From Lentibacillus lipolyticus (lineage in GTDB: Bacteria; Bacillota; Bacilli; Bacillales; Amphibacillaceae), in the NCBI GenBank assembly GCA_004145795.1, contig SEIO01000005.1:1-64000 (forward strand): a DNA stretch of 64,000 nt, read 5' to 3'. Both the position numbers and the translations under genes were made by a program. Below are positions 48,433 through 58,902 of the stretch, one piece after another (positions within the stretch are counted from its first letter, which is position 1; each line of letters opens with the position of its first letter). The notes beneath the pieces are model-generated. The model was not told where the DNA came from. It ran no database searches and was given only the letters and a program-made list of their open reading frames with translations.

Positions 48433-48732
48433 TTACCCTAGCAGCGATTGGATTTTGGCTGCAAATCCTTTATCCAGAATAGCTGCTGCCACTCGCTGGG
48501 ATTTACCGATTGCATTGGACAGTGTTTCCCTGTCATCCACAAAGACAAATGGCACCTCATAGGTATTGCATTTATTCATGAGTTTTTTTCTTGTGCGGGG
48601 ACCGATATCACTTGCCATCAGAACGAGTTTTGCCCTGTTTTGCTGAATATCGTTCACAATTATGTCTTCCCCTGTTGAACATTTTCCCGCCCGATAAGCG
48701 AGTCCGACTATGTTCAAATAATTATTTTTCAT
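48433..48732 (-). CDS. ylxQ: L7Ae-family RNA-binding protein YlxQ
   Basis: A 99-residue kink-turn-binding L7Ae/L30e fold protein. [37 protein letters not shown] and [18 protein letters not shown] fit the family. The start at 48732 lies inside the ylxR 3' end (11-base overlap) with AAGGGA upstream. The position between ylxR and infB is conserved across Firmicutes. Confidence 0.9.
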   Translation of the reverse strand: MKNNYLNIVGLAYRAGKCSTGEDIIVNDIQQNRAKLVLMASDIGPRTRKKLMNKCNTYEVPFVFVDDRETLSNAIGKSQRVAAAILDKGFAAKIQSLLG

Positions 48733-49003
48733 TTGCTTTCCCTTCCGCAACTTGTTTCAGTTCCGCATAAACAGCTGGATCAATTTCGGTATTCAGCTGC
48801 CTGCTTAGAAGATCTCCTTTTTCAGCTTTTCCAATAACTTCCGGATCGGCAGAAACATAGGCACCTCGGCCGTTTTTCTTACCCGTGAGGTCAACAAACA
48901 CCTCACCTTCCTTGTTACGCACAACCCGTATTAATTCTTTTTTTGGTTTCATTTCATTTGTCACAACACATTTGCGCTGTGGTATTTTCTTTTTTTTAGC
49001 CAT
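48722..49003 (-). CDS. ylxR: YlxR/RnpM family RNA-binding protein
   Basis: A 93-residue DUF448 protein. RKCVVTNEMKPKKELIRVVR and the GRGAYVSADPEVI loop are diagnostic. Recent work renames it RnpM, as it binds RNase P RNA and modulates its activity; I take that role from the family. The ATG at 49003 follows GGGGGAAG. It lies 12 bases after nusA and overlaps ylxQ. Confidence 0.92.
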   Translation of the reverse strand: MAKKKKIPQRKCVVTNEMKPKKELIRVVRNKEGEVFVDLTGKKNGRGAYVSADPEVIGKAEKGDLLSRQLNTEIDPAVYAELKQVAEGKANEK

Positions 49004-49015
49004 CAAACTTCCCCC

Positions 49016-50137
49016 TTATTCAAACAAGTCTTCCTCATTGTCGGAATAAGCATCATTATCATCGTCAAACACGCCATCATCATCATCTGTTAAAAGTCCT
49101 TCTTCACGTGCTTCTGATTCACTCTTGATATCAATTTTCCATCCGGTGAGTTTGGCTGCCAGCCGGGCATTTTGTCCTCGCTTGCCAATCGCCAGTGACA
49201 ATTGATAGTCCGGTACAATCACCGTTGTTGCCTTGTCTTCCTCATCCACGAGAACATCCACCACTTTGGATGGGCTCAGTGCATTAGAGACATAAACAAT
49301 TGGATCCTCCGACCATTCAACAACGTCGATTTTTTCACCTTTCAGCTCATCAACAACGACTTGTATCCGTTGTCCGCGCTGTCCAACACAAGAGCCGACT
49401 GCATCAATTTCCGGATCGTCCGCATGGACAGAAATCTTTGAACGGTCCCCTGCTTCACGTGCGACCGATTTTATTTCCACAGTACCATCATAAATTTCCG
49501 GCACTTCCATTTCAAATAAGCGTTTCAGCAGTCCTGGATGGGAACGTGATATATAAATCTGTGGCCCTTTGCCTGTATTCTCCACTTTCGTGACAAATAC
49601 TTTCAGGCGATCATGCACATAGTACTCTTCCGTCGGCATTTGCTCCGATTCAGCGAGTTTCGCTTCGATTTTTCCCAGATTGACATAGACGAAGCGCGGG
49701 TCTTTACGTGATATGATACCTGTCATAACATCCTCTTCACGGTCGGCATATTCACTGAAAATAACGCCGCGTTCGGCCTCCCGGACGCGCTGCGTTACAA
49801 CTTGTTTTGCAGCCTGGGCAGCAATTCGTCCGAAATCTTTCGGGGTCACTTCTACCTCAACAACGTCGTCCGTCTCATAATTCGGATCAATTTCTCTCGC
49901 TTCGTCAAGTGATAGTTCTTCTTGACTGTTTTCCACCTCATCCACTACCGTTTTACGTGAAAATACTCTTAATGACGCTGTTTCCTCATCAATATCCACA
50001 CGTACGTTGGAGGCAGATTTGAAGTTCTTTTTATAGGCGGAAATAAGGGCGGCCTCCAATGCCTCCATCAATATATCTTTATCGATTCCTTTTTCTTTTT
50101 CCAAATAGTCAATGGCATCAAACAATTGACTGCTCAC
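49016..50137 (-). CDS. nusA: Transcription termination/antitermination factor NusA
   Basis: A 373-residue NusA of the short Gram-positive form without the C-terminal acidic repeats of E. coli. It has an N-terminal RNAP-binding domain, S1 (about 135-200) and two KH domains ([20 protein letters not shown] and [20 protein letters not shown]). The last 30 residues are very acidic ([20 protein letters not shown]), perhaps a halotolerance trait. The start is GTG at 50137 after GGGGGAAA. It is 14 bases after rimP. Confidence 0.96.
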   Translation of the reverse strand: MSSQLFDAIDYLEKEKGIDKDILMEALEAALISAYKKNFKSASNVRVDIDEETASLRVFSRKTVVDEVENSQEELSLDEAREIDPNYETDDVVEVEVTPKDFGRIAAQAAKQVVTQRVREAERGVIFSEYADREEDVMTGIISRKDPRFVYVNLGKIEAKLAESEQMPTEEYYVHDRLKVFVTKVENTGKGPQIYISRSHPGLLKRLFEMEVPEIYDGTVEIKSVAREAGDRSKISVHADDPEIDAVGSCVGQRGQRIQVVVDELKGEKIDVVEWSEDPIVYVSNALSPSKVVDVLVDEEDKATTVIVPDYQLSLAIGKRGQNARLAAKLTGWKIDIKSESEAREEGLLTDDDDGVFDDDNDAYSDNEEDLFE

Positions 50138-50151
50138 TTTCGTTTCCCCCT

Positions 50152-50622
50152 TTACAATGTGACAGCTAACCTTGCTTTTGCAATCTTTTTATACGGTATT
50201 TCCGCAGTTTTTGTGCGGGTTTTAACTTTATATTCAATGGTAGCTGTTTCACCATCAAACGTCTTCAGTGTTCCTTCGTATTCCTTTTGCCCGTCCAAGG
50301 GCTCATATAATTTTATATACACATTACTGCCGAGGTGCTTTTGGAAGTCATCCTTTGATTTCAATGGGCGCTCCACACCTGGTGATGAAACTTCCAAAAA
50401 ATAGGCATCTTCAATGGGGTTGGCTTGGTCAAGCTTTTCACTCAGCTGTTCGGAAACAATCCCGCATTCGTTGATGTCGACACCGCCGTCCTTATCAATA
50501 TAAACACGAAGGAACCAGTTCTTTCCTTCCTTCACATATTCAATATCAACAAGTTCCAGTCCTTGTTTCTGCAGAATTGGTTCCACAAGTTCTTCGGTGG
50601 TTTTAATAACTTTGGAGCTCAA
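50152..50622 (-). CDS. rimP: Ribosome maturation factor RimP
   Basis: A 156-residue 30S maturation factor. [21 protein letters not shown], the [13 protein letters not shown] stretch and [13 protein letters not shown] are family signatures. The TTG at 50622 is chosen: GGAGG lies seven bases upstream and the length matches B. subtilis YlxS. The longer frame begins upstream of that site. It heads the nusA-infB cluster; polC, its usual neighbour, is here 1.7 kb away because an RsbR-type gene and a repeat lie between. Confidence 0.93.
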   Translation of the reverse strand: MSSKVIKTTEELVEPILQKQGLELVDIEYVKEGKNWFLRVYIDKDGGVDINECGIVSEQLSEKLDQANPIEDAYFLEVSSPGVERPLKSKDDFQKHLGSNVYIKLYEPLDGQKEYEGTLKTFDGETATIEYKVKTRTKTAEIPYKKIAKARLAVTL

Positions 50623-50777
50623 CAAAAGTCCTCCTTTATTCAATTGTAATTATTTCCTAGTATGGACAATCAAACCCTTTTCATTGCAGTCGAACTGCTG
50701 ATCGAATTATCATACCGTTTTCTTCCTGCACATCTTCTGCCAAATTCTCATAGAATCCGATGCCCTGATAATATAAA

Positions 50778-50804
50778 CCCCCTGCCGGAAGATATGGCAA
50801 GGGG
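50778..50804 (-). terminator. Second (distal) terminator after the RsbR-type gene
   Basis: CCCCTTGCC pairs with GGCAGGGGG over 9 bp (one G-U) and TTTAT follows on the minus strand. With the hairpin at 50835-50859 it forms a tandem terminator before rimP. Confidence 0.65.
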
Positions 50805-50834
50805 GAAGACAGTGCGGGAGTCAGCAGTATGAAT

Positions 50835-50859
50835 AAAGAGTGGGGGGCTCCCACTCTTT
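50835..50859 (-). terminator. First terminator after the RsbR-type gene
   Basis: AAAGAGTGGG pairs perfectly with CCCACTCTTT over 10 bp, followed by ATTC, about 47 bases after the stop. It isolates the gene from rimP-nusA. Confidence 0.7.
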
Positions 50860-50906
50860 AACTGCACCGTATCATTACGTACCCTTAAAACTATAGCATA
50901 TGTACA

Positions 50907-51788
50907 TTAATGTTGCAAGAATTTGCTTGTTGAACTGCTTGCTGCTGTATGATTAACAGCATTTAAATCCAAATAGCTATCCAGTGCTTGCTGAAGTGTA
51001 CCTTTCATTTCTGCATTTTTTCCAAAATCCACATCTATTTTAGCCATATTTTGCACGATTTCCGGACGCAAACCGGTAATCACAGGTTTACATCCCATCA
51101 TTGAAATGCCATCTAATAATCTAATGAAAAATTGCATTGCCTCCGTCTCCATCTCTGCAATTCCGGACAAATCCATCATTAGCGTCTGCACACGCCGCTC
51201 CCCGATTTCAAACAAAACCTTTTCTTCGATAATGGTCGCCCTATACCTGTCCATGGAACCAATTAATGGCAAGATGCTTATCGATGATGTAATCGGGATA
51301 ATTGGTACGGATAAGCTTTCCACCAGTTTTCGCTGCTCTTCAAGCAATTTATCTTTAAAGGAAGAATAACTGATGAAAAATCCATTCAGAAATGTATCAA
51401 TCAGATCATTTATTTTACTTTCTAACTGATAGAATTCATCACGGCTGTTTACTTTATCGTTCACCTTGTCATATTTATAAAGAAAATTCCATAGTGTTCG
51501 GCGTATTGCCTGAATCCATTCAATTTTCAGTTCCAGTGTAAGTGAATATTTTGCCCAGGCAATACCTTCCTGTTCTGCAAATTCCTCTACTTCTTTCTCC
51601 TTTTCATCTACAACAAACAAAACGAGCTTATGGGCATTCCGCAGCAAGTCGATATTCCCGATCGTTTGAATTTCCTCAATCTTGTCGCGAACATTTTTCG
51701 CCTCGTTAAGCAATTCGTCTTCAAATACTTGCTTGTTGTCAATAAGAAACTGTCGAATTGATTGATTTTGTCCATTCGTAAACTCCAA
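50907..51788 (-). CDS. RsbR-type stressosome protein (STAS domain)
   Basis: A 293-residue RsbR-like co-antagonist. The N-terminal helical domain (about 1-150) resembles the non-haem globin sensor of RsbR proteins. The C-terminus is a STAS domain starting VPIIPITSSISILPLIGSMD and continuing through LMMDLSGIAEMETEAM to VITGLRPEIVQN. RsbR proteins build stressosomes with RsbS and release RsbT to activate sigma-B. The first phospho-threonine seems present (MET); where RsbRA has a Thr in the RPExAQT motif this protein has Asn. The start is TTG with GGAGG 12 bases upstream. It is monocistronic and inserted between polC and rimP. Confidence 0.85.
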   Translation of the reverse strand: MEFTNGQNQSIRQFLIDNKQVFEDELLNEAKNVRDKIEEIQTIGNIDLLRNAHKLVLFVVDEKEKEVEEFAEQEGIAWAKYSLTLELKIEWIQAIRRTLWNFLYKYDKVNDKVNSRDEFYQLESKINDLIDTFLNGFFISYSSFKDKLLEEQRKLVESLSVPIIPITSSISILPLIGSMDRYRATIIEEKVLFEIGERRVQTLMMDLSGIAEMETEAMQFFIRLLDGISMMGCKPVITGLRPEIVQNMAKIDVDFGKNAEMKGTLQQALDSYLDLNAVNHTAASSSTSKFLQH

Positions 51789-51931
51789 GCACCATCACTT
51801 CCTCCACTTTTTGGTTTCTTTATTTAAAAAAACACTAAATTTGCCCTCGTCCTATAGCGCGTGTTGAATGTTTTTTATCAGCTTTATTCACATAACGATT
51901 TATAGACAATTGTTGTTTACGACACGAAATG
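51789..51931. other. Upstream region of the RsbR-type gene
   Basis: An AT-rich spacer between repeat copy B and the RsbR-type gene. A promoter is expected here but no confident -35/-10 pair or sigma-B motif was recognised. Confidence 0.4.
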
Positions 51932-52314
51932 TATATAATGCGACGTAACTTAAATGGAAGACTGGTCTACCATACTATAACAGAGTGGAGTTGATTTCCG
52001 CTCCGTGCAGTCGCTTTCCGCGGGCAACGCTTCAGCTTCCTCGGAAGCAAAAACCGCTTCCTGCGGGATCTTCAGCTGTTGCTTTTCCCGCAGGAGTCGA
52101 CTGCCCTCCGCTCCAATCAACCATCGTATTAGCAATAATACTGATAGAAAGTGAAGTAGTGTAAAGGTAGCGGAGGAAATACACGGAGACTCCTGCGGGA
52201 AATGGGAGATCGGTGAGACCCCGCAGAACAGAGTTCGAGGAGGCTCACCACTCCCCCGCGGAAAGCGTAGTGTATTTCCGTAGCGGTGTCATAGCACTTA
52301 CGACGCATTATATA
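51932..52314. mobile_element. 383-bp MITE-like inverted-repeat element, copy B
   Basis: Ends are TATATAATGCGACGTAA (from 51932) and its near-perfect complement (to 52314, one mismatch), the same terminal repeats as copy A. The left arm (about 52005-52115) has TCGCTTTCCGCGGGC, TCAGCTTCCTCGG, TGCGGGATCTTC, TTCCCGCAGGAGTC and CCCTCCGCTCC. The right arm (about 52165-52290) has the complements in reverse order. There is no coding capacity. It sits between polC and the RsbR-type gene. Confidence 0.75.
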
Positions 52315-52347
52315 TTAATTGCGATGGAAAGTAGAAATGATGAGCCA

Positions 52348-55300
52348 CTAAAACAAAGATAATTGATTTTTTTCTGCCATGCCATCAAGACAGCCATGAG
52401 TATCCAAGTATTCCAGTACAGTTTTTGAAATTTTACTGCGCTGGCGGAGGTCCTCTTTCGAGAGGAATTCACCGTCTTCCCGGGCATTGACAATATTGAT
52501 GGCTGCGTTTGTTCCAAGGCCGTCAACCGCATCGAACGGTGGAATCAAAGAATTCCCATCAACTATAAACTCCGATGCTTTCGAATGATACAAGTCTACT
52601 TTTTGAAATGAATACCCACGTTCACACATTTCCAATGCTACTTCCAATACAGTCAAAAGACTTTTTTCTTTCGGTGATGCATCATTTCCTTGTGCCATAA
52701 TTCCTTCAATTCGCTTCCTAATCTCATTTGATCCTTTAATCATGGTATCCAGTTCGAAGTCACCGGCCCGTACGGAAAAGTATGCTGCATAAAAATAAAT
52801 CGGGTAATGCACTTTGAAATAGGCAATTCGTACTGCCATTAGTACATAAGCAGCAGCGTGAGCTTTCGGGAACATGTACTTAATTTTTTTACATGATTCA
52901 ATGTACCAGTCTGGGACACCATGTTTTTTCATTTCTTCTATCCATTCATCCTTAAGCCCTCTGCCTTTACGAACATACTCCATGATTGTGAAAGCCATAG
53001 ACGCTTCCAGTCCCTTATGCAAAAGATATACCATAATATCATCACGGCAACCAATCACATCGGGCAATTCACAGATTCCATCGTTAATCAGCTTTTCTGC
53101 ATTTCCAAGCCATACATCTGTACCGTGCGACAATCCGGATATAATAACAAGTTCAGCAAACGTATTTGGCTTTGTATCCTCCAGCATCTGACGGACGAAT
53201 CTTGTACCAAATTCCGGAACACCAAGGGTGCCTGTCTGACAATTAATCTGCTCTGGTGTAACACCAAGTGATTCAGTCCCGGAGAAAATTTTCATCACTT
53301 CTTCATCATCGGTCGGAATTGTTTTCGGATCAATCCCGCTCAAATCCTGCAGCATGCGGATAACCGTCGGATCATCATGCCCAAGGATATCCAGCTTCAA
53401 TAAATTGTCATGGATGGAATGGAAGTCAAAATGGGTTGTTTTCCATTCACTGTTCCGATCATCGGCAGGGTATTGGATTGGTGTAAAATCATAAATTTCT
53501 TTATCTTCAGGAACGACAATGATTCCTCCCGGGTGTTGCCCCGTTGTCCGTTTCACACCAGTACAACCCTGAACAAGCCGATCAACTTCCGCATTTTTAT
53601 ATACGAGTTGCTTGTCAGAAGCGTACCCTTTCACATAACCGTACGCTGTTTTCTCTGCGATAGTCCCGATTGTTCCTGCACGATAGACATTTTCTTCACC
53701 GAATAATACTTTTGTATAGTTGTGCGCTCTCGGCTGATATTCACCAGAGAAGTTCAAGTCGATATCCGGTACTTTATCCCCCTTAAATCCTAAAAATGTT
53801 TCAAATGGGATGTCATGCCCGTCTTTTGTCAAAGGAACTTCACAGTTCGGACAGTTTTTGTCCGGGAGATCAAACCCGCTGCCGACTGAACCATCTGTAA
53901 TAAATTCATGATAGTGGCATCCGGTACATACATAATGAGGCGGCAAAGGATTCACCTCAGTAATTTCTGACATCGTTGCAACGAGCGACGAGCCTACCGA
54001 CCCACGCGATCCTACCAGATACCCATCATCCAATGATTTTTTCACCAGCTTATGCGAAATAAGATAGATGACAGAAAATCCATGACCAATAATACTGGAC
54101 AACTCTTTTTCAAGCCGGTCGGTTACAATTTCCGGAACAGGGTCACCATAGATGGATTTTGCCCGATTATAGCAAAGATCCCGCATTTCCTGGTCTGCCC
54201 CTTCAATCGTCGGTGTAAAGAGCCCGTCTTTGACTGGTGACAGTTCCTCGATGCTGTCCGCCAACGTGTTTGAATTCTCGACCACTATCTCTTTTGCTTT
54301 ATCTTCACCCAGAAAGCGGAAACAGTCCAACATCTCATTCGTTGTCCGGAAAGGTGTATCAGGCAATGTTTGTCTGTTCAGCGGGTTCCCGGATTGCGAT
54401 GCGATTAAAATTTTCCGGTATATTTTGTCATGTTCCTCCAAATAATGTGCGTTGCCGGTTGCCACCACCATTTTATCCATCCGCTTGCCCAATTCTGTCA
54501 GCTTTGAAATAATGTCGAGAATTTGTGCCTCATTCTGGACCAGTTCCTTTTCAATCAAGTGTGCATAGTTGGATGGTGGCTGCACCTCAATATAATCATA
54601 GAATGCAGCAGCTTTTTCCGCTTCGTCTGCTGACTTCTGCATCATCGTTTCAAACACTTCGCCCTGATCACAGGCTGAGCCGACCAGAATCCCTTTACGA
54701 TACTTCTGCAGCAGGGAACGAGGGATTCTTGGTACACGATAAAAATAATCTACGTGTGCTGCCGACACCAGTTTGTAGAGATTTTTCATGCCTTCCTCTG
54801 TCTGTGCCAGCAGGGAACAATGGGATGGGCGTGAACGTTTATACGCATCTCCTTCCCCCATGTGGTTGTTCAGTTGCGTATGATTGGTGATGTCCTTTTT
54901 CAAAAGTCCCTGTACCAGTTTCCACAGCAGATACCCGGTTGCCTCAGCATCATAAATGGCACGGTGATGCTGGGTGAGCTCAATATCCAAATGCTTGCAC
55001 ATCGTATTCAGCCGGTGATTTTTCAGTTCCGGATGCAAAAACCGTGACAATTCCAATGTATCAATGACAGGGTTAACGGCTTTCGGATAGTCAATTCGTT
55101 GGAAACCCTGATTTAAAAAACCCATGTCAAAACTTGCATTGTGTGCAACAAGAATACAGTCGTCCATCCATTCGTAGAAATCTTTTAACACCTCATTCAC
55201 TTCCGGTGCATCCTTCACCATATCGTCCGTAATACCGGTCAGGTCTGTCGTTGTCTGTGACAATGGATGGTGCGGATTTGCAAACGACTCAAAACGATCT

Positions 55301-56646
55301 ATGATTTCGCCTTGATGAATCTTCACTCCAGCCAATTCAATGATTGTATCATAAACCGCCGACAGTCCTGTTGTCTCCACGTCAAACACAACATAGGTTC
55401 CATTTTCCAGTTGTACGTCGCTTTCGTTGTAGGCAATCGGAACACCGTCATCAACGAGGTTGGCCTCAACACCGTAAATAACTTTGACACCATGTTTCTG
55501 CCCTGCGTCATGTGCTTCCGGAAAGCCTTGCACCCCGCCATGGTCCGTAATTGCTACTGCTTTGTGGCCCCAGGTTGCCGCCTGCTTAACAAAGGCGGAT
55601 GGCGACATAACAGCATCCATTTGACTCATTGTCGTGTGTGCATGGAGTTCAACGCGCTTTTCCCCTTCCGGAGCTGTGTCTTGCCGTGCTTCCACTTTCA
55701 CTTCATGAATATCGTTTGCCATCATGGCAAGTTCATTTGTATACATGTCTGTCTGGATACTACCCCGCGCCTTGATCCATATTCCTTCCGTCAGCATTGC
55801 GAATTTTTCAGCGTCTTCATCGCCTTTGGAGAACATTTTGATCTGCAGGGAATCCGTATAGTCGGTTGCCTTGGCAATCAATAGACTTCTGCCTGATCGC
55901 AGCTCACGGATTTCTGCAGAAAAGACGTAGCCCTGTACCGTAACGCGACGCTCTTCGTCCTGTATCTCTTCCATTGGCATTGGCTCATCCTGAATGTTGT
56001 AACCAAGCATAAGTGGTTTGTTCTGTTCGCCTGTTTGCTTATCTTTATCCCGCTTTTCTTTTTCCTGCACAGTTTTCATAACCAGTTCCTGATCTTCCTT
56101 CGCCTTCTGCTCTTGGAACCTGGCCAATTCTTCTGCTTCTGCTTCTTTAACTTCAATCGCAATGGAAAAGGCTGGGGCGCCAACTTTTTTGCAATAGTCC
56201 TGAAATGGCTTTTCCAGCCGTCTTTTCAGGGCATTTCCTTCTGCTTCGTTCCTGGCCGTCAACGTCATTTTTTGATTGGTCACACGTGGCGTCTGATCAA
56301 AAACAAGGTCTTTATAAGCAGGCGACAGATCTGATACGGATTGCAGAAAGTTTTTCCAGTAACCGCAAATAGTTTCAGCATCCGTATCATTTTCTTCTGT
56401 ACATATCGTTAGATCAACGTGTGCAAATGAATGGAACGTTTCCTTCAGTTTGGAGAAAAGAAGTAAATAAATTTCTGCAGGCAAGAGCTTCCTTACCTGT
56501 ATATGAAAGTGCCATGTTTTCGTCTGTTTAAGGACTTCCAATTTCAGCAGTCTGCTTTCGCCGAAATGGGTATTGGCATATGATTCCGGCATGCCGATCT
56601 GCTGCAGCAACAAACCCATTTTTTCACTTTTTGAAATATCCATCAT
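52348..56646 (-). CDS. polC: DNA polymerase III subunit alpha, PolC type
   Basis: The 1432-residue replicative polymerase of low-GC Gram-positives. An N-terminal domain and OB fold (about 230-330) precede a PHP domain ([17 protein letters not shown]), interrupted by a DnaQ-like proofreading exonuclease ([10 protein letters not shown] near 422, HNASFDMGF). Next come the zinc-binding CTGCHYHEF...CPNCEVP, the polymerase palm with [12 protein letters not shown], and a Pro/helix-rich end. Full length with no frameshift. Either of two adjacent ATGs could be used behind GGGGGAAG. proS is absent between rasP and this gene, unlike B. subtilis. Confidence 0.97.
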   Translation of the reverse strand: MMDISKSEKMGLLLQQIGMPESYANTHFGESRLLKLEVLKQTKTWHFHIQVRKLLPAEIYLLLFSKLKETFHSFAHVDLTICTEENDTDAETICGYWKNFLQSVSDLSPAYKDLVFDQTPRVTNQKMTLTARNEAEGNALKRRLEKPFQDYCKKVGAPAFSIAIEVKEAEAEELARFQEQKAKEDQELVMKTVQEKEKRDKDKQTGEQNKPLMLGYNIQDEPMPMEEIQDEERRVTVQGYVFSAEIRELRSGRSLLIAKATDYTDSLQIKMFSKGDEDAEKFAMLTEGIWIKARGSIQTDMYTNELAMMANDIHEVKVEARQDTAPEGEKRVELHAHTTMSQMDAVMSPSAFVKQAATWGHKAVAITDHGGVQGFPEAHDAGQKHGVKVIYGVEANLVDDGVPIAYNESDVQLENGTYVVFDVETTGLSAVYDTIIELAGVKIHQGEIIDRFESFANPHHPLSQTTTDLTGITDDMVKDAPEVNEVLKDFYEWMDDCILVAHNASFDMGFLNQGFQRIDYPKAVNPVIDTLELSRFLHPELKNHRLNTMCKHLDIELTQHHRAIYDAEATGYLLWKLVQGLLKKDITNHTQLNNHMGEGDAYKRSRPSHCSLLAQTEEGMKNLYKLVSAAHVDYFYRVPRIPRSLLQKYRKGILVGSACDQGEVFETMMQKSADEAEKAAAFYDYIEVQPPSNYAHLIEKELVQNEAQILDIISKLTELGKRMDKMVVATGNAHYLEEHDKIYRKILIASQSGNPLNRQTLPDTPFRTTNEMLDCFRFLGEDKAKEIVVENSNTLADSIEELSPVKDGLFTPTIEGADQEMRDLCYNRAKSIYGDPVPEIVTDRLEKELSSIIGHGFSVIYLISHKLVKKSLDDGYLVGSRGSVGSSLVATMSEITEVNPLPPHYVCTGCHYHEFITDGSVGSGFDLPDKNCPNCEVPLTKDGHDIPFETFLGFKGDKVPDIDLNFSGEYQPRAHNYTKVLFGEENVYRAGTIGTIAEKTAYGYVKGYASDKQLVYKNAEVDRLVQGCTGVKRTTGQHPGGIIVVPEDKEIYDFTPIQYPADDRNSEWKTTHFDFHSIHDNLLKLDILGHDDPTVIRMLQDLSGIDPKTIPTDDEEVMKIFSGTESLGVTPEQINCQTGTLGVPEFGTRFVRQMLEDTKPNTFAELVIISGLSHGTDVWLGNAEKLINDGICELPDVIGCRDDIMVYLLHKGLEASMAFTIMEYVRKGRGLKDEWIEEMKKHGVPDWYIESCKKIKYMFPKAHAAAYVLMAVRIAYFKVHYPIYFYAAYFSVRAGDFELDTMIKGSNEIRKRIEGIMAQGNDASPKEKSLLTVLEVALEMCERGYSFQKVDLYHSKASEFIVDGNSLIPPFDAVDGLGTNAAINIVNAREDGEFLSKEDLRQRSKISKTVLEYLDTHGCLDGMAEKNQLSLF

Positions 56647-56689
56647 GTCTTCCCCCTGATTTTGTTCAAAAAAAAGGCCCTAAGTTTGG

Positions 56690-56721
56690 GAACCCTTGCC
56701 ATCATGGGAGGACAAGGGTTC
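56690..56721 (-). terminator. Terminator between rasP and polC
   Basis: GAACCCTTGTC pairs with GGCAAGGGTTC over 11 bp (one G-U); eight T residues follow about 15 bases later on the minus strand. It resembles the ylzJ terminator in its CCCTTG/CAAGGG stem. Confidence 0.65.
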
Positions 56722-56744
56722 ACTTTGACGAATCGTTCCTTCTA

Positions 56745-58013
56745 TTAGAAAAGTCGCTGAATATCGTTCCATGTAACAACAATCATTAATAACATCAATA
56801 ATGCAAAGCCAATAAAATGTACAATCCCTTCTTTTTGCGGGTCTATTGGCTTGCCCCGGATGGCTTCTATGCCGACGAACAGCAAACGACCCCCGTCAAG
56901 TGCTGGCACCGGCACCAGGTTAACGATGCCAAGATTAATGCTCAGAATAGCGGTCCACATCAGAAATGTCATAAACCCGTCCTGAACAACCTGGTCTGTT
57001 GCATCATAAATGCCCACAGGCCCAGAGAGCATTTCAATGGAATATTGCCCGGTTACGAGCATTCCTAAGTTAGTCAAGATTAACTTGGTTGTCTCATACG
57101 TCCGCTCAAAACCGTATTGTATGGTTCCGGCAAACGATTTTTCAAACCCTCGCTGAACACCAACTTGACCAATGGTGATACCCTGTGCTGCTTCCACTTT
57201 ATCTGGTGTGATAGTCAGCGATTCTGTACTTCCATTACGCTCCACCGTCATATCCAATGCTTCATCCGGATTGTCCCGGACAATTTGTGTGAATTCATCC
57301 CAGCTGGAAATGGCGTTACCTTCAATCCGGACAATTTTATCCCCCTCCTGAAGACCGGCATGTTCCGCTGGACTTTCCGGGACAACCCCAGCAATCGATG
57401 CCTTATCTGATGGGACACCCTGTACAAAACCGACAATGAAAAAAATGACGATAGCCAGCAAGAAGTTCATCATTGGCCCTGCAAATAGCTGCATTGCTCT
57501 TTTGCCGGTACTCTTGGAAGCAAATTGACGGTCGAACGGAGCAATCTGTGTTTCTTCTTCATCCATGACAAAGGACGCCTTGCGATCGACTGAAAACCGT
57601 AATTTTTCATCTTCCTCATCCGGTTCATATCCTTCAATTACTAATTGGTGGTCCAAATCAGCACGTTCCACCTCAATAACTCTTGCGTCTGGATGTTTCG
57701 ATTTGTGATTGACAATTATTTTCTGCACATTGCCTTCAGGGTTGAACTCAAGACCAATGTGCTGTCCTGGTTTTAATTCAATAATTTCCGGATCATCACC
57801 GGCAACCCGTACATAGCCCCCGATAGGAAGCAGACGAATCGTATACACGGTTTCGTTTTTTGTGAAGGAGAATACTTTAGGCCCGAAACCAATGGCAAAC
57901 TCACGGGCGAGCATTCCCGCCCGCTTTGCAAAGATTAAATGACCGAACTCATGAATAAACACAAGAAGGCCGAACATGAATATAAACGCAATAACTGTGG
58001 TCAAAAGAACCAC
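56745..58013 (-). CDS. rasP: Site-2 intramembrane metalloprotease RasP/RseP
   Basis: A 422-residue zinc protease that cleaves membrane proteins after a first cut, notably anti-sigma factor RsiW and cell-division FtsL in B. subtilis. HEFGH sits at residues 21-25 in the first membrane helix, a PDZ domain spans about 190-285, and NLVPVPALDGGR near 365 provides the third zinc ligand. It lies 64 bases after cdsA; dxr, normally between them, is missing. Confidence 0.95.
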   Translation of the reverse strand: MVLLTTVIAFIFMFGLLVFIHEFGHLIFAKRAGMLAREFAIGFGPKVFSFTKNETVYTIRLLPIGGYVRVAGDDPEIIELKPGQHIGLEFNPEGNVQKIIVNHKSKHPDARVIEVERADLDHQLVIEGYEPDEEDEKLRFSVDRKASFVMDEEETQIAPFDRQFASKSTGKRAMQLFAGPMMNFLLAIVIFFIVGFVQGVPSDKASIAGVVPESPAEHAGLQEGDKIVRIEGNAISSWDEFTQIVRDNPDEALDMTVERNGSTESLTITPDKVEAAQGITIGQVGVQRGFEKSFAGTIQYGFERTYETTKLILTNLGMLVTGQYSIEMLSGPVGIYDATDQVVQDGFMTFLMWTAILSINLGIVNLVPVPALDGGRLLFVGIEAIRGKPIDPQKEGIVHFIGFALLMLLMIVVTWNDIQRLF

Positions 58014-58077
58014 CTTCCTTTAAGTAGTGAGGCATCTGTATTTAATCATTTTGCCCTGTCACGGTTTTTACCAAACC

Positions 58078-58887
58078 TTATGAAAAGAATTGGATAAAAT
58101 GGAGGATAAAATGGAGGAGTGGCAGAACGAACAGCAAACTGTCCAGCCTGTCAAGAATACCTCCATGTCCAGGCAGTATATTACCTGAATCCTTCACTCC
58201 GTAATACCGTTTAAAGGCGGATTCCACCAAATCTCCAATTTGGCCGAATACTGATACTAGAACCGTAACAGCAATTATAATCATGATATCATACGAAAAT
58301 GGGTGAACCATATGAAACAAAATACCAATGACACAGGCCAGCAAGATGCCGCCAATGGCACCTTCAATGGTCTTGTTCGGGCTAATCTCAGGCCACAGTT
58401 TGCGCCTGCCAAAAGCACGTCCAAAGAAATAAGCACCAGTATCCGTAGCCCAAATGACTAAAAGCACATACAGCAAGTTGGCTAACCCTTGGACATTGCT
58501 GCCTGCATCTCGTGTTTCAACCAGGTAGAAGAAACCCATGCCGACATAAATTAGAGCCAAAAGAATAAAACCGGCATCATCAAATGCAAATTTATTTTTT
58601 GCCAAAACCGTGTATGTCAGCAGGAAAATAACAAATATCATGATAATTTCTGATTTACCAAAGCCTGGTAAGACGGTTGCAGGATCGTTAAGCAACAAGA
58701 ACCATAATAATACAATTGCCAGTATGACGGGAATGTAATAGCTGCCGATTTTCCGCATACGAATCAGTTCAATGAATGCAAGGGATGCAAGCAAATAAAT
58801 GAACACCCGGAAAATGTCCCCGCCAATGACTACAAATGGAATAAAAATAATAAATGCTATAATAGCTGTCTGAATTCGCTGTCTCAT
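58078..58887 (-). CDS. cdsA: Phosphatidate cytidylyltransferase
   Basis: A 269-residue membrane enzyme with about eight helices that makes CDP-diacylglycerol from phosphatidate and CTP. The CdsA signature is complete near the C-terminus: KRYYGVKDSGNILPGHGGIL then DRLDS. It supplies PgsA and other phospholipid enzymes. It follows uppS by 15 bases and is followed by rasP. Confidence 0.95.
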   Translation of the reverse strand: MRQRIQTAIIAFIIFIPFVVIGGDIFRVFIYLLASLAFIELIRMRKIGSYYIPVILAIVLLWFLLLNDPATVLPGFGKSEIIMIFVIFLLTYTVLAKNKFAFDDAGFILLALIYVGMGFFYLVETRDAGSNVQGLANLLYVLLVIWATDTGAYFFGRAFGRRKLWPEISPNKTIEGAIGGILLACVIGILFHMVHPFSYDIMIIIAVTVLVSVFGQIGDLVESAFKRYYGVKDSGNILPGHGGILDRLDSLLFVLPLLHFILHFIQFFS

Positions 58888-58902
58888 CTGTTACTCAACA
58901 CC

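Noticed and set aside
55267-55884. 205-codon open frame on the plus strand within polC
   Set aside because: It is antisense to the conserved PHP/exonuclease region of polC, has no family resemblance and no ribosome site. It is a shadow frame.
56660-56744. T-box leader remnant in the rasP-polC gap (proS position)
   Set aside because: No T-box AGGGTGGNACCGCG-like element or specifier stem is present; the structure is adequately explained as a terminator.
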